Assembly: GCA_044359885.1 (NCBI GenBank)
Contig: JBIKLI010000180.1
Location: 1-8,711, forward strand
DNA: 8,711 nucleotides
Direction of reading: 5' to 3'
Source of the DNA: CAIOSQ01 sp044359885
GTDB lineage: Bacteria; Pseudomonadota; Alphaproteobacteria; CACIAM-22H2
Under the pieces are notes generated by a model. That model did no database searches. It saw only the letters and a program-made list of their open reading frames with translations, and was not told where the DNA came from. The stretch's first letter is position 1, and each line of letters begins with the position of its first letter. Of this stretch, positions 1-6,237 are shown in pieces. The position numbers were made by a program, and so were the translations under genes.

Positions 1-298
1 AGCCGGGCAGGGCGCCGGCCGGGATCCGCGTCGGGGCCACGCTGGGCGCCGGGACGGTCCAGTCGCGCGGCCTCTGGATCAGGACGCCGATGTTCGAGAA
101 TCGGACGGTGACCCGATCGGTCGCCGACGGCAGGCCGGCCAGGGCGATGGCGGGGGACTGGGATCCGGCGCAGAGATTCTCGAGATCGAACCCGACCCCG
201 ACCTCGATGCGCGGCAAACCGTCCTGGACCGCCGGGGCGCAGGCGGCAGCAAACAGCGCCGCGGCGGCCAGGGCGGCGATGGGGTTTCCCGGCGTCAT
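1..298 (-). CDS. PEBP-like (YbhB/YbcL-type) secreted or lipoprotein, C-terminus cut off by window edge
   Basis: The reading frame opens at the ATG at 298-296 and stays open to the left edge, giving 99 codons with no stop. The N-terminus is a short hydrophobic export signal (residues 7-18, rich in Ala and Leu) ending in FAAC at residues 16-19. This suggests a lipoprotein with Cys19 as the anchor, although Phe at -3 is not the best lipobox residue. The mature part shows the small PEBP-domain pattern: FDLENLC, then SPAIALAGLPSAT (family: SP-x-L-x-G-x-P-x-GT), a VRF strand, and near the edge RIPAGALPG, which matches the family's I-x-AGAL-x-Y-x-GP segment. The acidic DxD ligand-site motif expected after the central strand is not visible; SNIGVLIQ stands there instead. 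PEBP proteins bind anionic ligands, but the role of bacterial ones is poorly known. It is divergent from the oxidoreductase gene, with a 75-nt gap. The family call is moderate, the reading frame fairly sure. Confidence 0.55.
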   Translation of the reverse strand, partial: MTPGNPIAALAAAALFAAACAPAVQDGLPRIEVGVGFDLENLCAGSQSPAIALAGLPSATDRVTVRFSNIGVLIQRPRDWTVPAPSVAPTRIPAGALPG

Positions 299-373
299 CG
301 CGATGTTCTAGCCTGCGGCGCGGATTTGGTGAACTCCCCCGCGCGTGGCGGCGGCAGGCAAGGCGGACGGGAC

Positions 374-1486
374 ATGAGCGAGAGCGTCGACAGCGTGGTG
401 ATCGGGGCCGGGGTCGTGGGGCTCGCCGTCGCCCGCGCGCTGGCCCTGGCCGGGCGCGACGTGGTCGTGCTGGAAGCCGCCGAGGCGATCGGCACCGAAA
501 CCAGTTCGCGCAACAGCGAAGTGATCCATGCGGGGATCTACTACTCCACCGGCAGCCTCAAGGCCCGGCTCTGCGTCGCGGGCAAGCACTTCCTCTACAG
601 GTTCTGCGGCGATCGCGGCATTCCCCACCGCCGCTGCACCAAGCTGATCGTCGCCACCCGGCCGGAGCAGGTCGCGCAGCTCGAAAAGATCCAGGCCCAG
701 GCGCGCGCCAACGGCGTGGGCGACCTCGAACTGATCGACGGCGCGGCGGCGCGCCGGATCGAACCGCTGCTGGCCTGCGACGCGGCGCTGCTGTCGCCGT
801 CGACCGGCATCATCGACAGCCATTCCCTGATGCTGGCCTTCCAGGGCGACGCCGAGGATCGCGGCACCGTGATCGCCTTCCACAGCCCGGTCCTGGGCGG
901 CGCGGTCCGCAACGACGGGATCGATCTGCGCGTGGGCGGTGCCGACCCCATGACCTTGCGCGCGCGGCTGGTGGTCAATTCGGCCGGGCTCTCCGCCCAG
1001 CGTCTGGCGCGGACGATCGAAGGGCTGGACGGGGCCCATGTGCCGCCGGCCCATTACGCCAAGGGCAACTACTTCTCGCTGTCGGGGAAATCCCCGTTCT
1101 CGCGCCTTGTCTATCCGGTCCCGGAGCCGGGCGGGCTCGGCGTGCATATCTCGATCGACCTCGCCGGTCAGGCGCGGTTCGGACCCGATGTCGAGTGGAT
1201 CGACGCGCCGGCCTATGACGTGGATCCGCGCCGCGCCGACAAGTTCTACGCCGAGGTCCGCCGCTACTGGCCGGGGCTGCGCGACGGCGCCCTGCAACCG
1301 GCCTATTCGGGAATCCGGCCGAAGCTCGGACCGGCGGGCGCGCCGGCCGCGGACTTCGTCATCCAGGGGCCGGACATCCATGGCGTGCCCGGGCTGGTCA
1401 ATCTGTTCGGGATCGAATCGCCCGGCCTCACGGCGTCGCCCGCGATCGCCGACCAGGTTGTGGAGACGCTGAAGCCTTTTTTCTGA
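374..1486 (+). CDS. lhgO: FAD-dependent L-2-hydroxyglutarate oxidase/dehydrogenase-type oxidoreductase (DAO family)
   Basis: This 370-residue protein belongs to the DAO-fold flavoproteins, closest in pattern to LhgO/YgaF and L2HGDH, which oxidise L-2-hydroxyglutarate to 2-oxoglutarate and pass electrons to the quinone pool or oxygen. Visible motifs are the Rossmann FAD site VVIGAGVVG (G11, G13, G16) with acidic E34 ending the second strand, and the family signature SSRNSEVIHAGIYY at residues 44-57, where the His-Ala-Gly segment lies at the flavin. The C-terminal GIRPKLGP and FGIESPGLTAS segments close the FAD domain. Length fits the family (about 370-420). The frame extends upstream to a TTG at 326, but the ATG at 374 is preferred: it places the FAD strand at the usual distance from the start and has a purine-rich GGCGGACGGG stretch just upstream. 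It stands alone on the plus strand, between divergent and convergent neighbours. Exact substrate is uncertain; some relatives act on other 2-hydroxy or amino acids. Confidence 0.85.
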   Translation: MSESVDSVVIGAGVVGLAVARALALAGRDVVVLEAAEAIGTETSSRNSEVIHAGIYYSTGSLKARLCVAGKHFLYRFCGDRGIPHRRCTKLIVATRPEQVAQLEKIQAQARANGVGDLELIDGAAARRIEPLLACDAALLSPSTGIIDSHSLMLAFQGDAEDRGTVIAFHSPVLGGAVRNDGIDLRVGGADPMTLRARLVVNSAGLSAQRLARTIEGLDGAHVPPAHYAKGNYFSLSGKSPFSRLVYPVPEPGGLGVHISIDLAGQARFGPDVEWIDAPAYDVDPRRADKFYAEVRRYWPGLRDGALQPAYSGIRPKLGPAGAPAADFVIQGPDIHGVPGLVNLFGIESPGLTASPAIADQVVETLKPFF

Positions 1487-1505
1487 GCCGCGCGCGGGCG
1501 GCTCA
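1484..1505. repeat. perfect 8-bp inverted repeat spanning both convergent stop codons
   Basis: TGAGCCGC at 1484-1491 is mirrored by GCGGCTCA at 1498-1505 around a 6-nt loop. The left end is the stop codon of the oxidoreductase and the right end is the stop codon, read on the minus strand, of the lipoprotein. It could act as a bidirectional transcription end or an RNA 3' stabiliser. It is not a canonical intrinsic terminator: the T-run at 1477-1482 lies before the stem for plus-strand transcripts and reads as an A-run after the stem for minus-strand transcripts. Confidence 0.5.
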
Positions 1506-1862
1506 CGGCCCGACTTGCTGCTGGACATAGCCGCGCGCCGCCATGCAGCCTTCGAAGGCCTGCTGGCGATGCATCGCGGACATCATCTCGATCTGCTGCA
1601 GGCGCGCGTTCGCCATCGCCCGGTCGGCAGGCCGGCGGGACCACCATGCCTCGCGCTGCAGATGCTGGCGCTCGAACCAGAACGCGTGATCGGCGCGCAG
1701 CGCCGACTCGTAGCGGCAATCGGCGAGATCGGCCTCGTGCGCGTCGAGCCCCGCCGGCCCCACCCACCGATACTGGCCGACACAGCCCGTCGCCAGGACG
1801 ACCGCCAGCAGCGCCAGCGTCGTCGTGTGCCGCCGCCTCGGCCGGACGCCGCCGGGGTTCAT
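1503..1862 (-). CDS. small lipoprotein with paired cysteines, function unknown
   Basis: This 119-residue protein begins with a basic n-region (RPRRRH), a hydrophobic stretch at residues 16-24, and a good lipobox LATGC with Cys27 as the predicted lipidated residue, so it should be a membrane-anchored periplasmic lipoprotein. The mature part is charged, probably helical and rich in Arg, Gln and Trp. It carries two further cysteines, in ADCRYES and in EGCMAARGY. The C-terminal C-M-x-x-x-G-Y pattern recurs in many small uncharacterised proteobacterial envelope lipoproteins and may form a disulfide with the earlier Cys. The ATG at 1862 is chosen over a GTG at 1871 because AGGCGG sits 8 nt upstream of it. 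It is divergent from the aldolase and convergent with the oxidoreductase. I cannot assign a molecular function. Confidence 0.75.
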   Translation of the reverse strand: MNPGGVRPRRRHTTTLALLAVVLATGCVGQYRWVGPAGLDAHEADLADCRYESALRADHAFWFERQHLQREAWWSRRPADRAMANARLQQIEMMSAMHRQQAFEGCMAARGYVQQQVGP

Positions 1863-1892
1863 TGTCGACACCGCCTGTCACCCGTCGTTATT

Positions 1893-1918
1893 GTGCCGCG
1901 GACAACGCGCCGCGGCGC
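1893..1918 (+). promoter_or_regulatory. GC-rich hairpin / dyad in the aldolase leader
   Basis: GCCGCGG at 1895-1901 pairs with CCGCGGC at 1910-1916 across an 8-nt loop (ACAACGCG). The RNA stem can be extended by a U-G and a G-C pair, to 9 bp. It ends 11 nt before the GGAG ribosome site at 1930-1933, inside the 79-nt divergent gap between the lipoprotein and aldolase genes. It could be an operator-like dyad or a leader RNA stem; the sequence does not say which, and GC-rich DNA makes chance stems common. Confidence 0.35.
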
Positions 1919-1941
1919 GCGAAATTTCCGGAGATGCTGAC

Positions 1942-2706
1942 ATGGACATCCCCCGCAACGGGTTCAAGCGGGCCTTGGCCGAGGGTCGCCGGCAGATCGG
2001 GATCTGGAGTTCGCTCGGCTCGAACGTCGTCGCCGAGATCCTGGCGCCGGCCGGGTTCGACTGGGTGCTTCTGGACATGGAGCATTCGCCCAACGAGGTC
2101 CCGGGCCTGATCCAGCAGATGCAGGCCCTCGCGGGCGGCACGGCGACGCCGGTGGTGCGCCCGGCCTGGAACGATCCCGTGGTCATCAAGCGGGTGCTCG
2201 ACGCCGGCGCGCAGTCGATCCTGGTGCCCTTCGTCCAGAACGCGGCCGAGGCGCGCGCGGCGGTGGCTTCGACGCGCTATCCGCCGCGCGGCATCCGCGG
2301 CGTTTCCGCCGGCGCGCGCGGCGGCCGTTACGGCCGGATCGACGGCTATCTCCACAAGGCCGATGCCGAGATGTGCGTCCTGGTCCAGATCGAGACGCCG
2401 ATGGGGCTCGCCAACCTGGAATCGATCGCCGCGGTCGAGGGCGTGGACGGGGTGTTCATCGGCCCGTCGGATCTCGCCGCGACCCACGGGCATCTCGGCA
2501 ATCCCGGTCACCCGGACATCGATCGCCTGATCTTCGAGGCGGGCGAGCGCCTCGCCCGGGTGGGCAAGCCTGCGGGCTTCCTGACGCCGAACCAGGATCT
2601 CGCCCGCCGGATCCTCGCGGCGGGATTCCTGTTCGTCGCCGTCGGCAGCGATTCAGGCCTGATGGTCCGCGCCGCCGACGCTCTCGCCAAGACCTTCCGA
2701 TCCTGA
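1942..2706 (+). CDS. HpcH/HpaI-family class II 2-keto-3-deoxy acid aldolase
   Basis: This 254-residue enzyme is a metal-dependent (class II) pyruvate aldolase of the HpcH/HpaI superfamily, the group that includes 4-hydroxy-2-oxoheptanedioate aldolase (HpaI) and 2-dehydro-3-deoxyglucarate aldolase (GarL). These split a 4-hydroxy-2-oxo acid into pyruvate and an aldehyde. The catalytic layout is intact. DWVLLDMEHSPN supplies His48, VVRPAWND supplies pyruvate-binding Arg73, QIETPMG supplies metal ligand Glu151, and FIGPSDLA supplies metal ligand Asp177. These are close in spacing to HpaI His45, Arg70, Glu149 and Asp175. Length matches the family (about 250-265). The frame is open further upstream, but the ATG at 1942 is chosen because GGAG lies 8 nt before it and the family N-terminus starts there. 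The 2-hydroxyacid dehydrogenase follows after 20 nt, so the two are probably one operon. The aldehyde partner (succinic semialdehyde, tartronate semialdehyde, glyoxylate or other) cannot be read from sequence. Confidence 0.9.
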   Translation: MDIPRNGFKRALAEGRRQIGIWSSLGSNVVAEILAPAGFDWVLLDMEHSPNEVPGLIQQMQALAGGTATPVVRPAWNDPVVIKRVLDAGAQSILVPFVQNAAEARAAVASTRYPPRGIRGVSAGARGGRYGRIDGYLHKADAEMCVLVQIETPMGLANLESIAAVEGVDGVFIGPSDLAATHGHLGNPGHPDIDRLIFEAGERLARVGKPAGFLTPNQDLARRILAAGFLFVAVGSDSGLMVRAADALAKTFRS

Positions 2707-2726
2707 TCCCAGCCAAGGAACGCGCC

Positions 2727-3668
2727 ATGAAGCCCGACCTCGTCAGCGTCGAAGCGCTGCGTCCGCAGTCGATGACCGAACTCGCCGAGACCTTCGCGAT
2801 CCATGCGCTGCCCTCCGATCGTTCGCGCTGGGTCGAGGCGGTGGCGCCGGTCGCCGGGAACGTGCGTTTCGTCCAGACCACCGGCTTCTCCGGATGTCCG
2901 GGGGAACTCATGCGCGCGCTGCCGCGGCTGGAGATCGTGGCGGTCATGGGCGTCGGCGTCGACGCGGTCGATCTGGTCCAGGCGCGGGCGCGGGGCATCG
3001 CGGTGACCAACACTCCGGACGTGCTCAACGACGACGTCGCCGATCTGGCCATGGCCCTGACGCTGATGACCGCGCGCAATCTTGCGCTGTCCGACCGCTA
3101 TGTGCGCGACGGGCGCTGGAAGCGGCTCGGCAATCAGGCGCTCGCGACCAAGGTTTCCGGCAAGCGGCTGGGGATCGTCGGCATGGGCCGCATCGGCAAG
3201 GTCATCGCGCGCCGCGCCGCCGCCTTCGACATGACGATCAGCTACCACACCCGCAATCCGGCGGACGTCCCGTATCGCCATGTTCCGGACCTCGAGGCGC
3301 TCGCGCGCGAGGTCGATGTCATGATCGTGATCGTGCCTGGCGGGCCGGCGACGCGCGGCCTGATCGACGCGCGCGTCATCGCGGCGCTGGGGCCGAACGG
3401 GATTCTGGTGAACGTGTCGCGCGGATCGGTCGTCGACGAACCGGCCCTGGTGGAGGCGCTGGTCTCGGGCCGTCTCGGCGGCGCCGGTCTCGACGTGTTC
3501 GCCGACGAACCGAACGTGCCCGGCGCGCTGCTGGGGCTCGACAACGTGGTCCTGGCGCCGCATGTCGGCAGCGCCACCAACGAGACGCGCGGCGCGATGG
3601 CGGATCTGGTCGTCGCCAATCTGCGCGCGCAGCTGGACGGCAGGAAGCTGCTGACCCGCGTGGTCTGA
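2727..3668 (+). CDS. D-isomer-specific 2-hydroxyacid dehydrogenase (glyoxylate/hydroxypyruvate reductase-like)
   Basis: This 313-residue NAD(P)H-dependent reductase converts 2-oxo acids to D-2-hydroxy acids. The N-terminal substrate-domain half includes MGVGVDAVDL and the conserved VTNTPDVLNDDVADLAMAL segment. The Rossmann site is VGMGRIGKVIARR, with G152, G154 and G157. The catalytic set is complete: Arg232 in NVSRGSVVDE, Glu261 in DVFADEPNVP and His279 in LAPHVGSAT. Length is normal for the family (about 310-330). After the second Rossmann strand the sequence reads SYHTRNP; a basic Arg near the strand end suggests NADPH preference, an inference only. The ATG at 2727 has AAGGAA at 2715-2720, 6 nt upstream. 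It is the second gene of the aldolase operon and could reduce an oxo acid made by aldol cleavage, such as glyoxylate, hydroxypyruvate or tartronate semialdehyde. The stop lies 3 nt from the stop of the convergent membrane-protein gene, leaving no room for a separate terminator. Confidence 0.9.
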   Translation: MKPDLVSVEALRPQSMTELAETFAIHALPSDRSRWVEAVAPVAGNVRFVQTTGFSGCPGELMRALPRLEIVAVMGVGVDAVDLVQARARGIAVTNTPDVLNDDVADLAMALTLMTARNLALSDRYVRDGRWKRLGNQALATKVSGKRLGIVGMGRIGKVIARRAAAFDMTISYHTRNPADVPYRHVPDLEALAREVDVMIVIVPGGPATRGLIDARVIAALGPNGILVNVSRGSVVDEPALVEALVSGRLGGAGLDVFADEPNVPGALLGLDNVVLAPHVGSATNETRGAMADLVVANLRAQLDGRKLLTRVV

Positions 3669-3671
3669 GGA

Positions 3672-4043
3672 TCAGCCGCCGCGGCGCAGCGCCAGCGCCG
3701 CGAAGATGGCCGTGCCGACGATCGCGTAGGGCCAGAGCCCGAAGGCGAGCGGCATGACGAGCGTTTCCGCCAGCGTCGCGGCGACGGGCACGTCGTGCGC
3801 ACCGCGAACCAGGCGGATCGCCCGCCAGAGGATCAGCGCCACGGCAAGGGCCGCTCCGGCGGCCCAGACCGTGCCGCCATCGGTCGCCAGGATCACCAGC
3901 CCCGCGAGCCAGCCGGCATGGAACAGCGGCCGCGCCGGCGAGGAATCGCGGTCCGGCGCGGCGCGGGTCCGCCAGAACTCCACGAGCCGCAGCAGCAGCA
4001 GCGCGCCGAGCAGAAATTCGGCCGGTCCGGGATCGCCGAACAC
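3672..4043 (-). CDS. small integral membrane protein resembling a shortened isoprenylcysteine carboxyl methyltransferase-like protein
   Basis: This 123-residue hydrophobic protein has about four to five membrane segments, near residues 8-24, 40-53, 58-73, 87-103 and 105-119. Several landmarks recall the bacterial ICMT-like methyltransferase family: an early LLLLRLVEFW (family: L-x-R-L-x-E-L), PLFHAGWLAGLVI, a LILWRAIRL helix and, near the end, ETLVMPLAFGLWPYAIV (family: E-x-x-x-x-PL-x-F-x-x-x-x-x-A). The block between these last two, which in the family carries the GPYRF-RHPNY cofactor motif, is replaced by about 12 residues, so methyl-transfer activity is doubtful. The family link is my inference from remembered patterns. 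The GTG at 4043 is the start because GAGG at 4051-4048 overlaps the recG stop codon and no ATG exists in the first two thirds. Six nt separate it from recG, so it is probably expressed as a recG downstream gene with translational coupling. Confidence 0.65.
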   Translation of the reverse strand: MFGDPGPAEFLLGALLLLRLVEFWRTRAAPDRDSSPARPLFHAGWLAGLVILATDGGTVWAAGAALAVALILWRAIRLVRGAHDVPVAATLAETLVMPLAFGLWPYAIVGTAIFAALALRRGG

Positions 4044-4049
4044 GGCGCC

Positions 4050-6137
4050 TCAGCCCGAGCCGATAAGCGCGACCGCGGCGTCGCGCTCGAAGAGGTAGAG
4101 CAGGGTCCGCAGGGCCTCGCCGCGGCTTCCCGACATCCCGCCGTCGCGCGCCAGGATCAGCCGGGCTTCGTCCCGCGCCATGGCCAGCAGGTCGCCGTCA
4201 TGGGCGAGATCGGCGATCCGGAAATCCGGTGTTCCGCTCTGGCGCGTGCCCAGCACCTCGCCGGCGCCGCGCAGCCGCAGATCCTCCTCGGCGATCCGGA
4301 AACCGTCCTCGGTCTCGCGCAGGATCGCAAGGCGCGACTTCGCGATCTCGCCGATGGGCGCCTGATAGAGCAGCAGGCAGGTGGACGCGGCGGTGCCGCG
4401 CCCGACCCGCCCGCGCAGCTGGTGCAGCTGGGCGAGGCCGAAGCGTTCCGCGTGCTCGATCACCATGATGCTGGCCGCGGGAACGTCGACCCCGACCTCG
4501 ATGACGGTGGTCGCGACCAGCACCGCCGCGTCGCCGCCGGCGAAGCGCGCCATCGCGGCGTCCTTCTCGGCGGGCTTCATGCGGCCATGCAGCAGCGCGA
4601 CGCGGTCGGGGCCCAGCACCTCGCCCAGGACCCGTGCGCGTTCGGTCGCCGCGGCCAGATCGACTTCCTCCGACTCGGCGACCAGCGGACACACCCAGTA
4701 GGCCTTGCCGCCGCGACCGGCCTGACGTGACAGCCCGGCGACGACCTCGTCGATGCGGTCCAGCGGCAGGACCCGCGTGTCCACCGGCTGCCGGCCGGGC
4801 GGCTTTTCGTCGAGCCGCGAATTCTCCATGTCGCCGTAGCTGCACAGCATCAGCGTGCGCGGGATCGGCGTCGCGGTCGTCACCAGGATATGGACGCCGT
4901 CGCCCTTGCCGGCCAGCGCGAGGCGCTGCTGGACGCCGAATCGATGCTGCTCGTCGATGACCGCCAGCGCCAGATCCGCGAAGGCGACCTCCTCCTGGAA
5001 CAGCGCATGCGTCCCGATCGCGAGCTTCGCGCCGCCGTCGGCGAGCCGGGCCAGCGCCTCGCGCCGCGCGCGGCCCTTGTCTCGCCCGGTCAGCAGCACG
5101 ACGTCGAGGCCCAGAGCCGCGGCGAGCGGCGCGATGGTCTCGTGGTGCTGGCGGGCGAGAAGTTCGGTCGGTGCCATCAGCGCGGCCTGCCGGCCGGATT
5201 CCACCGCGATCAGCATCGCGAAGAAGGCGACGACGGTCTTGCCGCTGCCGACGTCGCCCTGGACGAGGCGCAGCATGCGCAGGGGCCGGGCGAGGTCGGC
5301 CTCGATCTCGGCGATCGCCCGACGTTGCGCGCCGGTGAGCGCGAAGGGCAGGGCCGCCAGCGCGCGGCGGCGCAGCGCGCCGTCCCCGGCCAGCGGTCGC
5401 CCCGCCTGGCGTCGCTGGTGGTCGCGGATCAGCAGCAGCGCCAGCTGGCTGGCGAGCATCTCGTCATAGGCCAGCCGCCGGCGAAGCGGATTGGCGGGCA
5501 GCAGGTCGGCGGCGTCGCGCGGCGCGTGCAGCGCGCGCAGGCAGTCGCGCCAGGGCTGCCAGCGCTCGCGGGCCACCAGCGTCGCGTCGAGCCATTCGGG
5601 CAGCTCGGGCAGGCGCGCGACCGCCGCCTGGACGGCGCGCGACATGACCCAGGCCGGGACGCCCGCGGTCAGGCCGTAGACGGGCTCGACGATGGCGATC
5701 CGGGCCAGCGCCTCGACCGGCCCGGAATGGTCGGGATGCGCCATCTGGACCTCGTCGCGGAAACGCTCGACGCGGCCGCTGACGACGCGCTGGCTTCCTT
5801 CCGGGAACTGGGTCGCGAGCCGCTCGGCGCTGGCGCGGAAGAAGACCAGCGTCAGCGCTCCGGATTCGTCGCGGCAGCGGATGCGATAGGGCAGGGACGG
5901 GCGGCGCGGCGGCAGATGGCGTTCGATCGCGACGACCAGGGTCGCGATCTCGCCGTCGCGCGCCTCGGCGACGGGCGGCGTGGTGCGGCGGTCGACCAGG
6001 GCCACGGGCCGGTGCCAGACGAGGTCGAGGATCCGCTCGCCGCCCGCTGCGCGCGCGACCAGCGGCGCCAGTTTCGGCCCCATGCGAGGCAGCCCGGCGA
6101 GCGGGGCGAAGAGAGGGAAGAGGATCTGCGGTCGCAT
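4050..6137 (-). CDS. recG: ATP-dependent DNA helicase RecG
   Basis: RecG is a superfamily 2 double-stranded DNA translocase in the cytoplasm that reverses stalled replication forks, unwinds R- and D-loops and processes branched recombination intermediates. The 695-residue product has the usual order. An N-terminal segment with FAPLAGLPRMGPKLA is followed by the OB-fold wedge domain at about residues 60-150. The first helicase domain has Walker A GDVGSGKT (Lys300), TELLARQH, GTHALFQ, motif II DEQH at 395-398 and TATPIPRT. The second helicase domain has ATTVIEVGVDVP and QLRGRVGRG, ending in the TRG-type tail with DLRLRGAGEVLGTRQSG. Length fits (about 680-710). The frame is open to a start at 6269, but that would run into sdhE and add 44 untypical residues. 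The ATG at 6137 begins MRPQILFPLFAPL, as alphaproteobacterial RecG does, although no strong ribosome site lies close by. Divergent to sdhE-mfd across 100 bp. Confidence 0.96.
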   Translation of the reverse strand: MRPQILFPLFAPLAGLPRMGPKLAPLVARAAGGERILDLVWHRPVALVDRRTTPPVAEARDGEIATLVVAIERHLPPRRPSLPYRIRCRDESGALTLVFFRASAERLATQFPEGSQRVVSGRVERFRDEVQMAHPDHSGPVEALARIAIVEPVYGLTAGVPAWVMSRAVQAAVARLPELPEWLDATLVARERWQPWRDCLRALHAPRDAADLLPANPLRRRLAYDEMLASQLALLLIRDHQRRQAGRPLAGDGALRRRALAALPFALTGAQRRAIAEIEADLARPLRMLRLVQGDVGSGKTVVAFFAMLIAVESGRQAALMAPTELLARQHHETIAPLAAALGLDVVLLTGRDKGRARREALARLADGGAKLAIGTHALFQEEVAFADLALAVIDEQHRFGVQQRLALAGKGDGVHILVTTATPIPRTLMLCSYGDMENSRLDEKPPGRQPVDTRVLPLDRIDEVVAGLSRQAGRGGKAYWVCPLVAESEEVDLAAATERARVLGEVLGPDRVALLHGRMKPAEKDAAMARFAGGDAAVLVATTVIEVGVDVPAASIMVIEHAERFGLAQLHQLRGRVGRGTAASTCLLLYQAPIGEIAKSRLAILRETEDGFRIAEEDLRLRGAGEVLGTRQSGTPDFRIADLAHDGDLLAMARDEARLILARDGGMSGSRGEALRTLLYLFERDAAVALIGSG

Positions 6138-6165
6138 GCGATGGAAGGACGCCCCTCGGCGGCGG

Positions 6166-6194
6166 CTGACAGCGCCGCGCGATCGGCCTATATC
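6166..6194 (+). promoter_or_regulatory. predicted sigma70-type promoter for sdhE-mfd
   Basis: CTGACA at 6166-6171 matches the -35 consensus in five of six bases. After exactly 17 nt, TATATC at 6189-6194 serves as a -10 box (TATA plus two off-consensus bases). Initiation would fall near 6201, giving a leader of about 37 nt before the sdhE ATG. It sits in the only AT-richer patch of the recG/sdhE divergent gap. No equally good minus-strand pair for recG was found. Confidence 0.5.
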
Positions 6195-6237
6195 CTTACC
6201 CGCTTTCCTCTCCTTCGACACGATCAACCGGCGCACG

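Noticed and set aside
308..1528. 406-codon open frame on the minus strand antisense to the 2-hydroxyglutarate oxidase-type gene
   Set aside because: Its composition is that of a shadow frame, it overlaps the adjoining lipoprotein gene, and the plus strand encodes a clear flavoprotein.
1862..1894. Possible -35/-10 pair (TTGTCG and TATTGT) upstream of the aldolase
   Set aside because: The spacing is about 21 nt, too long for a sigma70 promoter, and the boxes are poor matches.
3665..3675. Small palindrome CTGAGGATCAG between convergent genes as a terminator
   Set aside because: Two opposed TGA stop codons make most of this symmetry by themselves; a 4-bp stem without a T-run is not a terminator.
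3988..4003. CAG-type triplet run
   Set aside because: It is simply the run of leucine codons in the first membrane helix of the minus-strand protein; too short to call a repeat element.
3795..4730. 311-codon plus-strand frame over recG and the membrane-protein gene
   Set aside because: Arg/Gln/Ala-rich shadow translation without family features; RecG motifs on the other strand occupy the region.
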